Source: Monarcha castaneiventris obscurior
Lineage: Eukaryota > Chordata > Aves > Passeriformes > Monarchidae
Length of the DNA: 64,000 nt
Direction of reading: 5' to 3'
Assembly: GCA_026261815.1 (NCBI GenBank)
Contig: JAMPIT010000230.1
Location: 38,896,501 to 38,960,500 of the forward strand
In this document: positions 53,758-64,000 of the stretch, one piece after another
Position numbering within the stretch: position 1 is the stretch's first letter
How the letters are laid out: each line of letters starts with the position of its first letter
Notes under the pieces: model-generated
Seen by the model: only the letters and a program-made list of their open reading frames with translations
Told to the model about the DNA's origin: nothing
Databases searched by the model: none
Made by a program: the position numbers and the translations under genes

Positions 53758-53960
53758 AAAGAGCTCCTAGCTGAGGCAGGTGGCACACGCAGGGCTTTCC
53801 CTGACCTTGCCCCCAGCTACCCCTTCCAACTGCATGAGGGCGAAGCTCGCCCGCATCCTTCAGCGCAGCCAACGCGGCTTCCAGCGGGACAAAGAATCAT
53901 TCCTAACAAACGGAGCTACCAGCCACGCGCTCGGGAGCTCGCCGCGCCCCCGCACCGCGA

Positions 53961-53972
53961 ACTACAACTCCC
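53961..53972 (+). promoter_or_regulatory. ZNF143/Staf-type site (ACTACAACTCCC)
   Basis: The 12-mer ACTACAACTCCC matches the core of the motif bound by ZNF143, ACTACAAnTCCC, which is common in CpG-island promoters. It lies near the upstream edge of the island, about 870 bp before the STT3B start codon. The motif match is seen directly; binding is inferred. Confidence 0.6.
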
Positions 53973-54065
53973 GAGGTGCTCCGCGCCGCCCGAGAGCACG
54001 CCGGGAGCGGCGCCACCCGCCGGCCCACACGTACCGCAGCGCCCTGGCACGGCGCCGGGGCGGGG

Positions 54066-54073
54066 CACGTGAC
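54066..54073. promoter_or_regulatory. E-box CACGTGAC
   Basis: CACGTGAC is an E-box of the type bound by USF and MiT/TFE bHLH-ZIP factors (the core of the CLEAR element). It lies about 20 bp before the first inverted CCAAT box, a usual promoter arrangement. The motif is short, so function is only inferred. Confidence 0.4.
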
Positions 54074-54084
54074 CCGCACGCCGC

Positions 54085-54210
54085 ACTCCGATTGGCGCAA
54101 ACCGCTGCCAGTCAACTGCCCCAACGGCCGGCGACGGGCGCGACGTCCCCATGCGCGCGCCGCCGTGCGCTCCGATTGGCTACTCGGGGTGGCCCCGCCC
54201 CTTTTAAATA
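54085..54210 (+). promoter_or_regulatory. Probable STT3B core promoter: two inverted CCAAT boxes, GC box, TATA-like box
   Basis: Two identical copies of CTCCGATTGGC lie at 54,086-54,096 and 54,170-54,180. Each carries an inverted CCAAT box (NF-Y type), and the two are 84 bp apart. A GC box (CCCCGCCCC, 54,193-54,201) and a TATA-like TTTTAAATA (54,202-54,210) follow. The order CCAAT, GC box, TATA fits transcription toward STT3B. If the TATA-like box is used, the start would be near 54,235-54,240 with a leader of about 600 nt. Starts nearer exon 1 are equally possible in a CpG-island promoter. Confidence 0.55.
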
Positions 54211-54346
54211 CCTGTCGCTCCGTGACAGGCCCTCACCGGAGTTCCTGTTAGGAGGGCGCTACCGGAGGGCACCGGTCCCTCCCCCTCTCCTTCTCCTGGG
54301 AGCCCCGCCCTCCCCCCGTAGCTCCTCCCGCTCCGGAGGGGCAGCA

Positions 54347-54613
54347 ATGTCAAACCGCCTGCTCGGGACGGAGGGAGGAAGGCAGACGCCCTCCGCCCCG
54401 TCCCCTCCCGCCCGGATCCCGTCCGCAGCCCGCTCCCGGCACAGCCCCCCCCCTCCGCGCCCCGCCGCTGCCCCCCTCAGCCGCGCGCGCGCCCCGGGCC
54501 GCCCCGAGCCCCGCCCCTCCGGCCCCTTGGCCCCGCCCCCGCCCTGCGGATGGCCCCGCCCCCCGGGCTGGCGCGCGCCGCGGCGGCTCCCCCCCCCGCG
54601 CGGGGGACGGTGA
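54347..54613 (+). other. Possible upstream ORF in the STT3B leader (88 codons)
   Basis: An ATG at 54,347 (A at -3 from gcagcaATG) opens an 88-codon Pro/Arg-rich frame ending in TGA at 54,611-54,613, before the STT3B start. It would be an upstream ORF only if transcription begins upstream of it. GC-rich sequence has few stops, so the frame may be chance. A different ATG at 54,550 is in frame with STT3B and is treated in the findings. Confidence 0.25.
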
Positions 54614-54837
54614 CGGCAGCGGCGGGAGGAGGCGGCGGCAGCGGCAGAGCCCGGGCGCGCCAGGAGGCGGCGGGGAGCCGGCGAGCAGCGCCCGGCAAGA
54701 ACGGGCGGGCTCCGCCCCGCCCCTTGCCGAGCCCCCCGCCCCCTTCCCTTCCTCCCTCCTCTCCTCCCCTCCTCCGCCTCCTCCTCCCCGCACGCGCCGG
54801 GCGGAGGGAGAGGCTGCGAGGGAGCCCGGGGTACAAC

Positions 54838-55070
54838 ATGGCGGAGCACTCGGCCCCCGACCACAAGCACAGACCCGCCGCCAACTCCGCGGCGCCGCTC
54901 CACAGCCGCGCCGGGGCGGGCGGCGGCCTGTCGGGGGGCCTGTCGCAGCCGGCGGGCTGGCAGTCCCTGCTCTCCTTCACCATCCTCTTCCTGGCCTGGC
55001 TGGCTGGATTCAGCTCCCGGCTCTTCGCCGTCATCCGCTTCGAGAGCATCATCCACGAGTTCGACCCTTG
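54838..55070 (+). CDS. STT3B: STT3B exon 1 (coding part), oligosaccharyltransferase catalytic subunit, N-terminal 77 codons plus 2 nt
   Basis: Encodes the N-terminus of STT3B, a catalytic subunit of the ER-membrane oligosaccharyltransferase that moves the dolichol-linked glycan to Asn in N-X-S/T sites, largely post-translationally. Seen: a short low-complexity cytosolic head (residues 1-40), then a hydrophobic segment at about 44-66 (first transmembrane helix), then an EFD triad at 74-76 followed by P-W. In the STT3 family this EFD is the first DXD-type motif and its Asp binds the metal ion. From LSGGLSQPAGW to the exon end the protein agrees with human STT3B as I remember it. The head is about 27 residues shorter than human, missing a Gly/Ala/His-rich stretch. 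The start was chosen because MAEHSAP matches the human MAEPSAP start and the context is strong (A at -3, G at +4). The Trp codon is split: the exon ends in TG before donor gtcagt at 55,071. The rest of the gene lies beyond the window. Confidence 0.97.
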
Positions 55071-58000
55071 GTCAGTGGCCGCCGCCGCCGGGCGGGACGG
55101 GGAGGCGGGAAAGCGCCGCGGCGGGGCAGACCCGCGGCTTCCCTCCGCCGTGGCCGCGGGGACCCGGGGAGGGCCCCGCCGCCTGCCCCGCGCTCCCCCA
55201 CTCCGCCAAGTTGCGTCCCTGCCTGTTCCCCGGGGGGAGCCGGCAGCCGCGGGCGCCCCGGGAGCCTGGGAGGGAGGCAAGGCGAGAGGGAGGGAGGCGG
55301 TGCGGACGGGACACGCTGTGGCAGGTCGGAGGGAGCGTGAGGGGTCGCCACCGCGGCGCGGGAGAAGAGAAGCGCCGGGAGCGAGCGGCGGTGCCGGGCG
55401 CCGGGGTGTCCCCCGCGGCGGAGACCTCGGGAACGGGGCGGCGGCAGCTCCCCCCGCATCCCTTGGAGTTGCGGCAGGACTCTCCGAGGGGCACGGGGAA
55501 AGTTGTGGCGCTCGCAGGGAATCGCGAGTCGGGCAGGAATCAGGAGCTGGGTGGGAAACAGTTGTGCCAGGCGTGACCCGCGCCCCGGTCCGGGTCCCGC
55601 TGTCGCGGCGCCGGTCCCGTGTGTGCGGTGCGGTTTCCCGAAGTGCTCTTTACTAGAGTCCTTGTCGGCCGGGGCGGGAGCAGGGTGAGGAATGCATTGC
55701 AGGAAGTAATCTTCATAAAAGTGACTTGAGGGATTACAGCGAAACGGGTGACATTGATTTACTGCCAGGTGTTTCGAAGCTGCGTTTCTGAGCCCAAGGA
55801 CTTTTGCTGTTTCCCACACATCTTGATTTTCCCGAAGGTTGCTTTCCCTCCTGTAGAAGCCGTCTGTTCTTTTTCCCTGTTGGAGGGGACCGAAACCACG
55901 AAACCATTTTATGCATGAGATCAAGAACTGCTGCACTCGTTCCTTGCAGCAAGGCGAAGTGAAAGATGACAAGACTTGTGGGGCCGGGTTTTTTTTAATG
56001 CAAAAACGTGACAATGAATTTTTATAATACTGGTTACTTCATCCTGGGAATCCGTGAGGTTTTTAGAACTTTAAGTAGGGTAAACGGCAGATGACTTTAG
56101 AATAATGAATTGTCAGATTTTAATTTAAAATTTTATGTCTCGGGTCCCACTCTTAATTGCACGAAGGAAGGAGATGGCTTCGTTTTGAAATGCACGGTAG
56201 ATGTTCTGTGTTAAGCTTCATCTAAAATTGTTGCTGAAATTGTACTTCTCTGCAAAGCATGCATTCCACTTTGATACTTTCAAAAGCACAACTTCCTCTT
56301 TTCTAGTTGGCTTTTCCCCCCTCACTTCTCCCCCCCGCCCTCCCGCAAATGTAATCCATTCACAAATCGTGGCTCAGAATAGTGGATAGAGAACAAGGAA
56401 TTGCTTTGTTTTTAAATGCTGTGTGAAGTAATAAACCTTCCTGATGTGAAAGCCAACTATCTCAAAATATCTTCAAAATGTCAAGTAATTGCCCATGATT
56501 AAAGTGTTTTTCTGCAAACACAAGTGAATGGAAGAAGCGCAAACTTCCAGTTAATGAAGTTAAGAATGAGGGGGAGTTTAGTTTAAACACATCTGCAATG
56601 AGACTATGAACCTGAGGTTGTATCCTGTGGAGTAGTTCTAATCTCAATTTAAGCATAAAGGCTTTCCTTTCTATTATGGAGGAGACTTTTAAGCATGCAG
56701 CCTACATTTTTGTGCAAATTTTATCAGATTTTTATAATCAAGACTCATCCTTGTTGGATAAATGAAAATTTTACAGTGCTGAGTTGCGTAACTTATTATT
56801 AAGCCCTGAAGGACACTAAAATGGTGCTATGGGAGTTAAGTTCATAGTCATGATATGGCTGTAAAGATAAACTCCTGTTTAAAGCAATGTGTAAATTGAT
56901 GCAAAGTCATCTTCCTGAGTACACAAACAGCAGGCATTGCTGCCTGTGCTGCTGGATGTACCCTTGTTAATTAGGGAATAGATGAAGTTGACAAAACTCA
57001 TTGATTTTAATGCAGGTCTGTGAGAAGCAGTTGAAATGTCAAGAATCATGCCAGTGTCGTGTTGCTGCATGCCAGAAATGGTAGAGGCAAATGCACTTAA
57101 GTTAATTAGTAGGAAAGAGAACCTAAAATGGTAGAAACTGAGTGAAAACAAAGGGCTTTCTCTATTGCAGCAGCAAAAATGTTGGAAAGAGTAAAAAATG
57201 ATGTTGCTCTCTCAAACAGTGTGGAGTAGCTAGGTAGGAATGGTTTTTCATAGTTGCAAGGGTCTTACAAGTCTGAATGTAATATGATTCAGAAAAGGGA
57301 AAGGAGCTTATGAAAAGAGACTAGTAGCAGTGCACTGCTTTTAATTTTTTTTAACCACTTCTTTAGCAGCCTCTCCTGGTAAACTGGATTTTTTTTTTTT
57401 TCTTCAGGACAGTAGCTGTGGACTTTGCTGTGGAACAATTTGATATTTTCCTCAATTCTTTTGGCTTTTCTGTCAAGCTTTCATAGGCTGTCTTGCAGTG
57501 TGTTGATAAGTCAGTTACCTATTATTTAGTATTTGTTTTGTGCTCCAGAGAGGAAGCTGAGGTATATCTGATAACATGATGAGCATTAGGCAAATAATTT
57601 ATTCTTTTGAATGGAAAGATATTGTTGCCTCTAAGGTGTAGAAAGCTTTCCCATTTACTTTGGAATCCAGTTTCTTGGTATGGACACATGAAACCATCAA
57701 GGGTGGGAAGAAGGGCAGAATTTCTACATATTCATTAAATCAAATACCTTTTTTTTTTTCCCTGACATCTCTTTCAAGCTGCCTTTCTGACAGTAAAATA
57801 AGGTTTTGATTTGGTGTAGAAGGGAGATTTGCTCATTTTGTAAAATCAGCCACTGAGACTCACTTGTGTTGGCATTCATTTCTTCCAGAAGTGACCCAAA
57901 TGTAGTACGATAGGCCAAGGCAGTAGAGAGAGAACAGTGTTTGGTTTTTGATCTCCATTGAAATACAATGCCTGTGCAAGGTAAAACCAAACTGGTATTT

Positions 58001-58611
58001 TGAGGTCACCATGCTGTCAGTTAAGAACTTATGACCTGTACGTTATGAGTAAGGTTTTTTCACACTGCCTACCTGTTTTGTGCAGTATTTCACTTTTTGA
58101 TTTTTTTTCTCATGTTGTGTTTACTTTCCGTACTCGAGCTGGTCCAGAGACTTTGAGAAATGTGTGTGCTTCTTGGCAGCTTCTAAGTCAGGTGAGCTGA
58201 TACATGAAGTCAGGCAGCACTGACATTAAGATGTGCCATTGGCAGACCTCCAGCATTTAATTCCAGGATTTCATTGTAAGGCCAAGAACTTGAAACATGG
58301 GTGCTGATGGTGCATTGCAATGGACGGGTTTCATGTCTGAAATTTGGTTCATCTGTTGGCTGGTTTGGCAGCTGTATGGACCAAGAGCTTCATTTTGGTG
58401 CTGTGTACACACGAGTGCAGAGTGAAAGCTGCTTTAACTTGGTTGTCGAGTGAGAGCATTCTTACTGTCAGAGGTTGCTTTAAATGCCAGCATGGCTGCA
58501 GAACCAAGGCAACCAAAATCATGGAGCGCTTGAACAGGGGCTACTTTCTATGCACTAGTTTTCTAAAGTACAGCTCCAGCATGCCCATGTGCTGTTTCTT
58601 TTGGCTGCTTC

Positions 58612-58732
58612 CATCATATATATATATGCCTATATATATATATGTATGTATATAAAATAATCTGTATGTGTGCATATGTATACATACAATACAGATATAT
58701 ATATATATATATGTATATATCTATATCTAGCA
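58612..58732. repeat. AT/ATGT microsatellite in STT3B intron 1
   Basis: Alternating TATATA, TATGTA and TACATA runs form a largely self-complementary simple repeat of about 120 bp. It is expected to be length-variable. Confidence 0.9.
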
Positions 58733-61700
58733 AGACCGTTGCATTCTGTTACTTCTTCCAAGTGAAATGATAACAACTTTTGGTACATCAGTAGTCTTCA
58801 GGGAGTACTGTCAAAATAGTGGATTCATTCTGTTTGTACAGTTCTTACCATTAAGTCACACATGTGAGAACTGTATCTGAATCATTAATCATATTCCATG
58901 ACATAAGATCAAACTTCTCTTTCCCCTGAGAATTTTAACATCTTGCTAAAAGCCAGATTAATATAATTTTCCTTACTGAACGCTTTCTTAGGCTGGAATA
59001 CCGAAGCTCATATGTGTGAGCATGAAACCCTCTCTGTTCCAGTTTGCACGTGCAGGATGGTGCACCTGTGCAGGCTTTGTCAGTTCCATTTGCCTACCTT
59101 CTCCTGCTGGCAGTGTTGTCTTCTACATCCCTGCCAGCTCTTGGTACTGAAGTACTGGAGACCGGAGTCTCATCTTCATCTTTGCCTCTTCCAAACCAGC
59201 AGCACTGATCGCTCAAAGCAGCTGCTTTTTACCAGCTCCTAGGGGTGACTGTTGTTTATTGCACCTTGCTCTGAGGCAACATAATTGTCCTGGTAGCAAA
59301 TATGGCTTATAGATATAATAGGAATACACTTTCTCATCACTGATACCATCATCTAACATCAGTGGGGTTTGGTGGCTGGGGATGAACGGGTGAAAATAAA
59401 CCTAAGGCCAGTGTCATTGCTTGAGTTTCAGAGGCAGACAGGTTAAAGGAAGTTGTTTTTATTTCAGGCACTGTCAAAAATGCAAGTTTTGCTACATTCA
59501 AATCATGTTTGCCAGATGGATTCTTGTGCTTTTATAAACTTGTTTCATTAATGAAAACATAATTTAGCATCTGTAAGTATGACATGAAAGCTTCCTTAAA
59601 ATTCAAAGTGTGACTGAAGTGAATATTAAAAATGGTGTATGGAATTGATCGATCACTGGAGGTTGTGGATTTGTGTAGTTACCTGATCTGATAGCTGACT
59701 TCTGGAGTAGTTCTCTGTCATTCATTGTGCAGTCCTGCTTTTTCTTCATGCTTGCTTTAAAGCAGTCATAGTACATTGATTCACTGAGGTAAATTGTAAA
59801 ATACTGTAACATTTTAGTTTCCTGAGCTGGTTTACCACCAGTTTTTATATTACAGTTTAGTCTCTTATTTTTGAGGAAGAATATGAACATCAGGAGGGAA
59901 TGTAAATAGTGACTGATGTTAGAGGATAAACTGGAATTGAGTGACAGAGGGAAGGCATACACAAATAAAACCAGAGCATGTTAAGACACTGGAGCAACAG
60001 GAGTGATGAAAGAAGAGGTGAATAAGAGCACATTAAGGTGGTGTTCATAAGGAGAGGGGGAAAAATTGTGTAAAGAGGATGATAGTGTCAGTAATATCGA
60101 TTAACAATGCCCACCCAGGTAATTCATCTGGCCACTGCTTCCCTGCTAGTGCCTCTTGCTGGGCAAACAGACAGCAAATGTGTAGTAAATGTGTTCTTGG
60201 GAGTTGACTGACACTTTTGTCTCCAAACTGGATCTATCTTTCTGAAGCCTTTCAGCCTGCTACACAGTCCTGTTCAAGTGAAGTGCATAAATGTGGATGT
60301 GCTTAGGAAACATTTTTCACAGACTTTAGGATTTTTTTCCCAAAACAATTCCTTTTGTTTATAATCTTAGACAACTTCCAGACCTCAGGAAAGCATTTGA
60401 TTCCAATTCAGTTTGAATATAATCACTTCGAATTAGTTTTGAGATGTTGCAAATTTCATGAGATTAATATTAAAAACTTAAGACACACTCTTCATTCACA
60501 AGTGCTTTGATTCTGTGAAGTGAAAAGTACTCTATTTTATTGAAATACATTTTTTAAGATTATATTTACTGTTAACATTTGAATGTTTTTTATACTCTAG
60601 TAATACTAATAATTTTAGCAGAATTTCAGGTAATTCAAGCTCCTTTATGCCACTTTATTGTAGTTGGAAAAATATTCTAGCGTGGAGTCCAGGTCTGATT
60701 CAGTGGTGCCTGTGTGTTCATGACAGGAAAGGTTAGAGATTTTTACGTGAGAATAGTCTTCCAGGCTTCGCCACCCCACCACCACCTTCCCTTTAATGGG
60801 GGGGATCCAAATCAGGCATCTTTTTTGATCACTTCTGTTGCAGTATGACGTGGGTTGAGAAACTCTGTTAGCACAGGTTAGCCTGGCTTTTGGGGTTTCT
60901 CGCTTGTAAGGTATTGTTGACCTACTTGGAGGGAGCGGTTTTAAGCCAAGTAAATTTTTCTGTTAGGTTGATATGGTGGGAACAGTCAAGATGTGTACTT
61001 GACTTTACTGGACTGCTCTACTGCTTCTGAAATTGCAAAAATAGGTGAATATTAGAAATGTAATGGAAGGAGGATAATTTGAAAAAAGAACATTGGACAG
61101 AGTTGAAGGCATAGCAGAAACTGCTTTGTGAGTGGGGAGACCTCAGGCTAGATTTGTTCAATTGGAGTGATGCAGCTGAAAAGCAGTTCACTGTGTGGCC
61201 TCATAAAATAGCAGTCATGTAAGAATCAAATCCCTGCTCTGTATCTCATATTATCTTCTACCATCTTTACATAGCAGGTAGTGCTTCTTTCCTCACTTGC
61301 ACTACTTGTAATTGGGGTGAACACCTCATCACATTTCATGTGGGTGCAGTAATGGGGTTATGCATGATAGGTAGGAGGGGCGGCGTTCATAAAACACGTG
61401 AAGAATATGGTTGAGTACAGAGACTCCCTACAAACTTCTTTTGGAAAACCTATGAAGTGAGACAGAATGCTTGCAAAGCGTTGACCCTTTTATGGATTTA
61501 TGGATAGCAGAATGAAACATTAAAAGGAAAACATATCCAAATGTTTTATGTAGGCTGGGTCAGCTGAACCATCAAGTTTAGCTTTTAATGCCATGGGGTT
61601 TTTTTAAAATGGTCTTCAGCAAACACTCACTAACACTTGACTAACTGGAGCAAATGCTACAATGAAAATCCTTGAATGGGCTTTTTTTTGGCAAATATCC

Positions 61701-63626
61701 TATTATTTGAACAGCTTAATATGTTCGGTTTTTAAAACAAATTTGATTTGATTACAAAGGGTTAGAGTGGTTTATGAAGGTTAGCTTTTGCTTCCTATCA
61801 TAACTCTCTCTAACAGTCTCTAGTTTTGGCAGGCCTGTAATCCTAATACTCATGCTTTTAAATCTGTCTCATGTTGAACTGGTGGGGGAAGGGGACAATA
61901 AAAATTTTGGCCAGTATAATTAGCAGGAAAATTCAAAATCCTGTAGGAACTAATAGATTTTAAATGGATTGAGGGTACACTGAGTTTAGGGCGGTGTCTC
62001 CTGCTGTTCCACAGGAATCTCCTCTAATTTAGTCAGGTAATTTTCCATTTAATGTCTAACTGTGCATGTGTTGCAGAGTTTCCTCCTGAATTTTTGAAAA
62101 TTCCATTCTTGCAAGCCATTTGAGGTACATTTGTACTGACATTTAGGGCTATTCCTGAGGGCTTTTTTCTACTTAGCAAAGCCATTAAAGTTGCTACTTT
62201 TGGGGCCTGTGGAGCCTGCACCCTGTAGCAGGATGTGTGACAATGTTTTTATTATTTTTAACTCCCTTAGCAAAACTTCTTGGAGCCATCAGTCTTACTG
62301 CTTGCTTGGAGAACAAACTGAACTTAGGACACGTATTGCTATAGTCTTTTTATAGTACGTCCAGCACGTAGACTGCATTTCCGGCCCCGTAGCTGAGCAA
62401 AGTTTGTGGTCTTCATCTGAGCTGTTACTGGGAATCAAACTGAGGTGTTTTTAATGTGGGTAGCTGCTAGGTCTGGGCTGGAGAGGTACCTCTGAAATGA
62501 AATCGACCCTAATGCTGCACCACACCTTACATAAGTTGAAGCAGCCTGGGGAATGAATTTAAGGATATAGATAGGAACAAAATAGATCAGCTTCTGTATT
62601 TCCCAACTTACTGCTGCTTTCCCAGGGTAAAAGCTCCTTTGGCATATTAGAGAATTAAATACTTCTTATACTTCAAAAGTTCTTGCTGTTATGTGAGGCA
62701 ATGTTCCTGTGCTTTAGAAAAAGAAATCGTCTGTTTTAAACCAGGAATAACTGAGTGTCTGTACATGAGCACTTTAAGAGCAAGGAGCAGTATTTAAAGT
62801 GTGTGTCTGCTATGGGGGACCCAAGTCCAGTATCAAATGTTATTTTTTCAGAGCCCATCTAACATAAATAACTGTAAATTATAATTTATTCTGGGTGTTA
62901 CAATGCTTATCATATAATTTTCTGTGGCAGTCAGTTTATATGGGTTATGTTAGTTTGTTAGGTAAAAGAGCATGTTCAAGTTCTCTTCAGCTGCTAATCC
63001 ATGAAGAATTGCAAAACACCTTTTTCAAAACTTCCCTCACTTAAACAAACAAAATCCTTGGGAAACTACTTTGCAATGGAGGATGTGAGTTTGGCTTGCG
63101 TATTGATTTTTGGTGGTGTTTTTAGTGGGATTGCTATTTTCTTCCAGACTGTTTTACACAGTATTATTTACATTTATTAAAAATAGTGGTTCACTGTGTG
63201 TATGGGCACTCTATATCCTGTTGGTTTAATTTGGATTTTACAGAAGGGAAAAATAATACGTAATTATGTAATTTTAAACTGTTCTAGCACATGTGGCTGG
63301 TCAGCCTACATTTTTTGAGCTCTTGACTTTATTTTATTGGTCTCTGTATTCTCTTTTTGCAATTATTATGTTATAAATGATAGCCAACTTCTTTAAAGTG
63401 GTGTGATTTTATTTATTTTTATTCCTATCTTCACAATAGATTGATATGTTAAGAAAGTCTAGGCATGGAAAGTACTTCTTTGAGGATGCAGCTGATTGAG
63501 AAGAACATATTTAATAGAATACGTGTATGCTATAGCCAGAGGATTTGAAAATAGAGTGATGCAGAAGCAAAACATAATAAAACAAGTCTTACTTTCCTGG
63601 GTACTTTTCTGTGTTTATCCACCTTT

Positions 63627-63662
63627 TTATATATATTTATATATACATATACATATAGTCTG
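63627..63662. repeat. AT-rich simple repeat
   Basis: A short run of TATATA/TTTATA/CATATA units in intron 1. No other feature is seen. Confidence 0.7.
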
Positions 63663-64000
63663 TTGCATATGTTGAACGTATGCTTTCTCCTTATTCTAAA
63701 CTTATCCCAAGCAGCATTTGAAGTTCAGTTAAATAACTGAGAATTTCATAAATATTGTTTGAAACATTTATCTTGGAAAAAGACGATTTCATCTTCATGG
63801 TTGTAATATTTGGTCATTTGGGTGTTAAAGGTCTTTAAAATGTATTTAATTCTTTCTCTGTCAATAGATAAATGCCTTGAAGTAGCAATTTTTCTAATTT
63901 AGAAAGTCAGCAAAACAAAATTGGAGCTTTGACGTTGTATTGGTGGCAACAATGACAGTAAATGGAATTCTCTTTGGCTTACTGTTGTAGAACAGAAGTC

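Larger units (their letters stand above)
53865..55680. promoter_or_regulatory. CpG island spanning STT3B promoter, 5' leader, exon 1 and start of intron 1
   Basis: There is an abrupt change from AT-rich DNA to very GC- and CpG-rich sequence at about 53,865, lasting to about 55,680. It contains many GC boxes, C-rich runs and GGC/GCG repeats. This is typical of the promoter of a widely expressed vertebrate gene. Long open frames on both strands across it (up to 368 codons) follow from the lack of AT-rich stop codons and are not evidence of other genes. Confidence 0.93.
55071..64000 (+). other. STT3B: STT3B intron 1 (5' part, runs off the window)
   Basis: The intron starts at donor gtcagt. Its first 600 bases are still CpG-island sequence; after about 55,700 it becomes AT-rich. 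I looked for exon 2, which should encode FNYR and then a WFDER-type segment, and found no such stretch on the + strand. The intron therefore exceeds 8.9 kb, in keeping with a long first intron in vertebrates. Apart from an AT microsatellite near 58.6 kb and a short one near 63.6 kb, I recognise no transposon or gene in it. The short open frames here have no homology I can name and no splice context. Confidence 0.85.

Noticed and set aside
1..53800. Exons of the neighbouring gene (GADL1 would be expected upstream from mammalian gene order)
   Set aside because: No stretch encodes a recognisable decarboxylase segment or other conserved protein.
54085..54200. ER stress response element at the CCAAT boxes
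   Set aside because: Neither inverted CCAAT box has CGTGG at the required 9-nt distance.
53780..54613. 277-codon + strand frame upstream of STT3B
   Set aside because: It begins beside a CR1 and spans promoter motifs. Its composition follows local GC content. Only its last part could act as an upstream ORF.
54259..55056. Long minus-strand frames across the CpG island (265 and 267 codons, and a 321-codon frame at 55,049-56,014)
   Set aside because: They are Arg/Gly/Ala/Pro-rich translations of GC-rich DNA that lacks stop codons, antisense to STT3B exon 1, with no known domain.
55071..55656. Continuation of the STT3B frame past exon 1
   Set aside because: Conserved STT3B sequence stops at the split Trp codon with a donor gtcagt. 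Downstream residues are low-complexity and do not match FNYR, which should follow.
1..64000. CRISPR arrays, operons or other prokaryotic systems
   Set aside because: No regularly spaced repeats or dense coding. The sequence is clearly vertebrate, with introns, LINEs and a CpG-island promoter.

Overview
This window is vertebrate nuclear DNA and almost certainly avian. It holds one recognisable protein-coding exon, exon 1 of STT3B on the + strand. STT3B encodes a catalytic subunit of the oligosaccharyltransferase that N-glycosylates proteins in the endoplasmic reticulum. The avian call rests on CR1 LINE copies of bird type (four clear, two weaker), on an LTR resembling those of bird ERVL-type retroviruses, and on ancient amniote repeats (MIR-like SINEs, decayed LINEs) in an AT-rich background.

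Layout. Positions 1 to about 53,850 are AT-rich, gene-free DNA upstream of STT3B. No open frame there has homology, codon pattern or splice context that I would defend as a gene. This part holds two MIR-like SINEs (about 176-300 and 10,928-11,087), CR1 copies (8,965-9,990 minus; 26,914-27,159 plus; 52,645-53,000 plus; 53,606-53,757 plus), a probable CR1 tail at 7,594-7,653 and an old one at 41,410-41,586. It also holds old LINE relics (16,260-17,250 and 19,330-19,580) and an LTR cluster at 31,724-33,387. A near-perfect 38-bp inverted repeat lies at 30,090-30,174.

Positions about 53,865-55,680 form a strong CpG island. It holds a promoter with a ZNF143-type site, an E-box, two identical inverted CCAAT boxes, a GC box and a TATA-like sequence. 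STT3B exon 1 follows, with its coding part at 54,838-55,070. From 55,071 to the window end is STT3B intron 1. I find no exon 2, so this intron is longer than 8.9 kb.

The most unusual points are two. First, an LTR on the minus strand is joined to 49 bp that match the 3' part of elongator tRNA-Met including its CCA end, well beyond the usual 18-nt primer-binding site. This looks like a trace of the tRNA primer of reverse transcription. Second, the hairpin at 30.1 kb could be a small-RNA precursor or a foldback element. I found no new multi-gene system; the window is mostly ordinary intergenic and intronic DNA.
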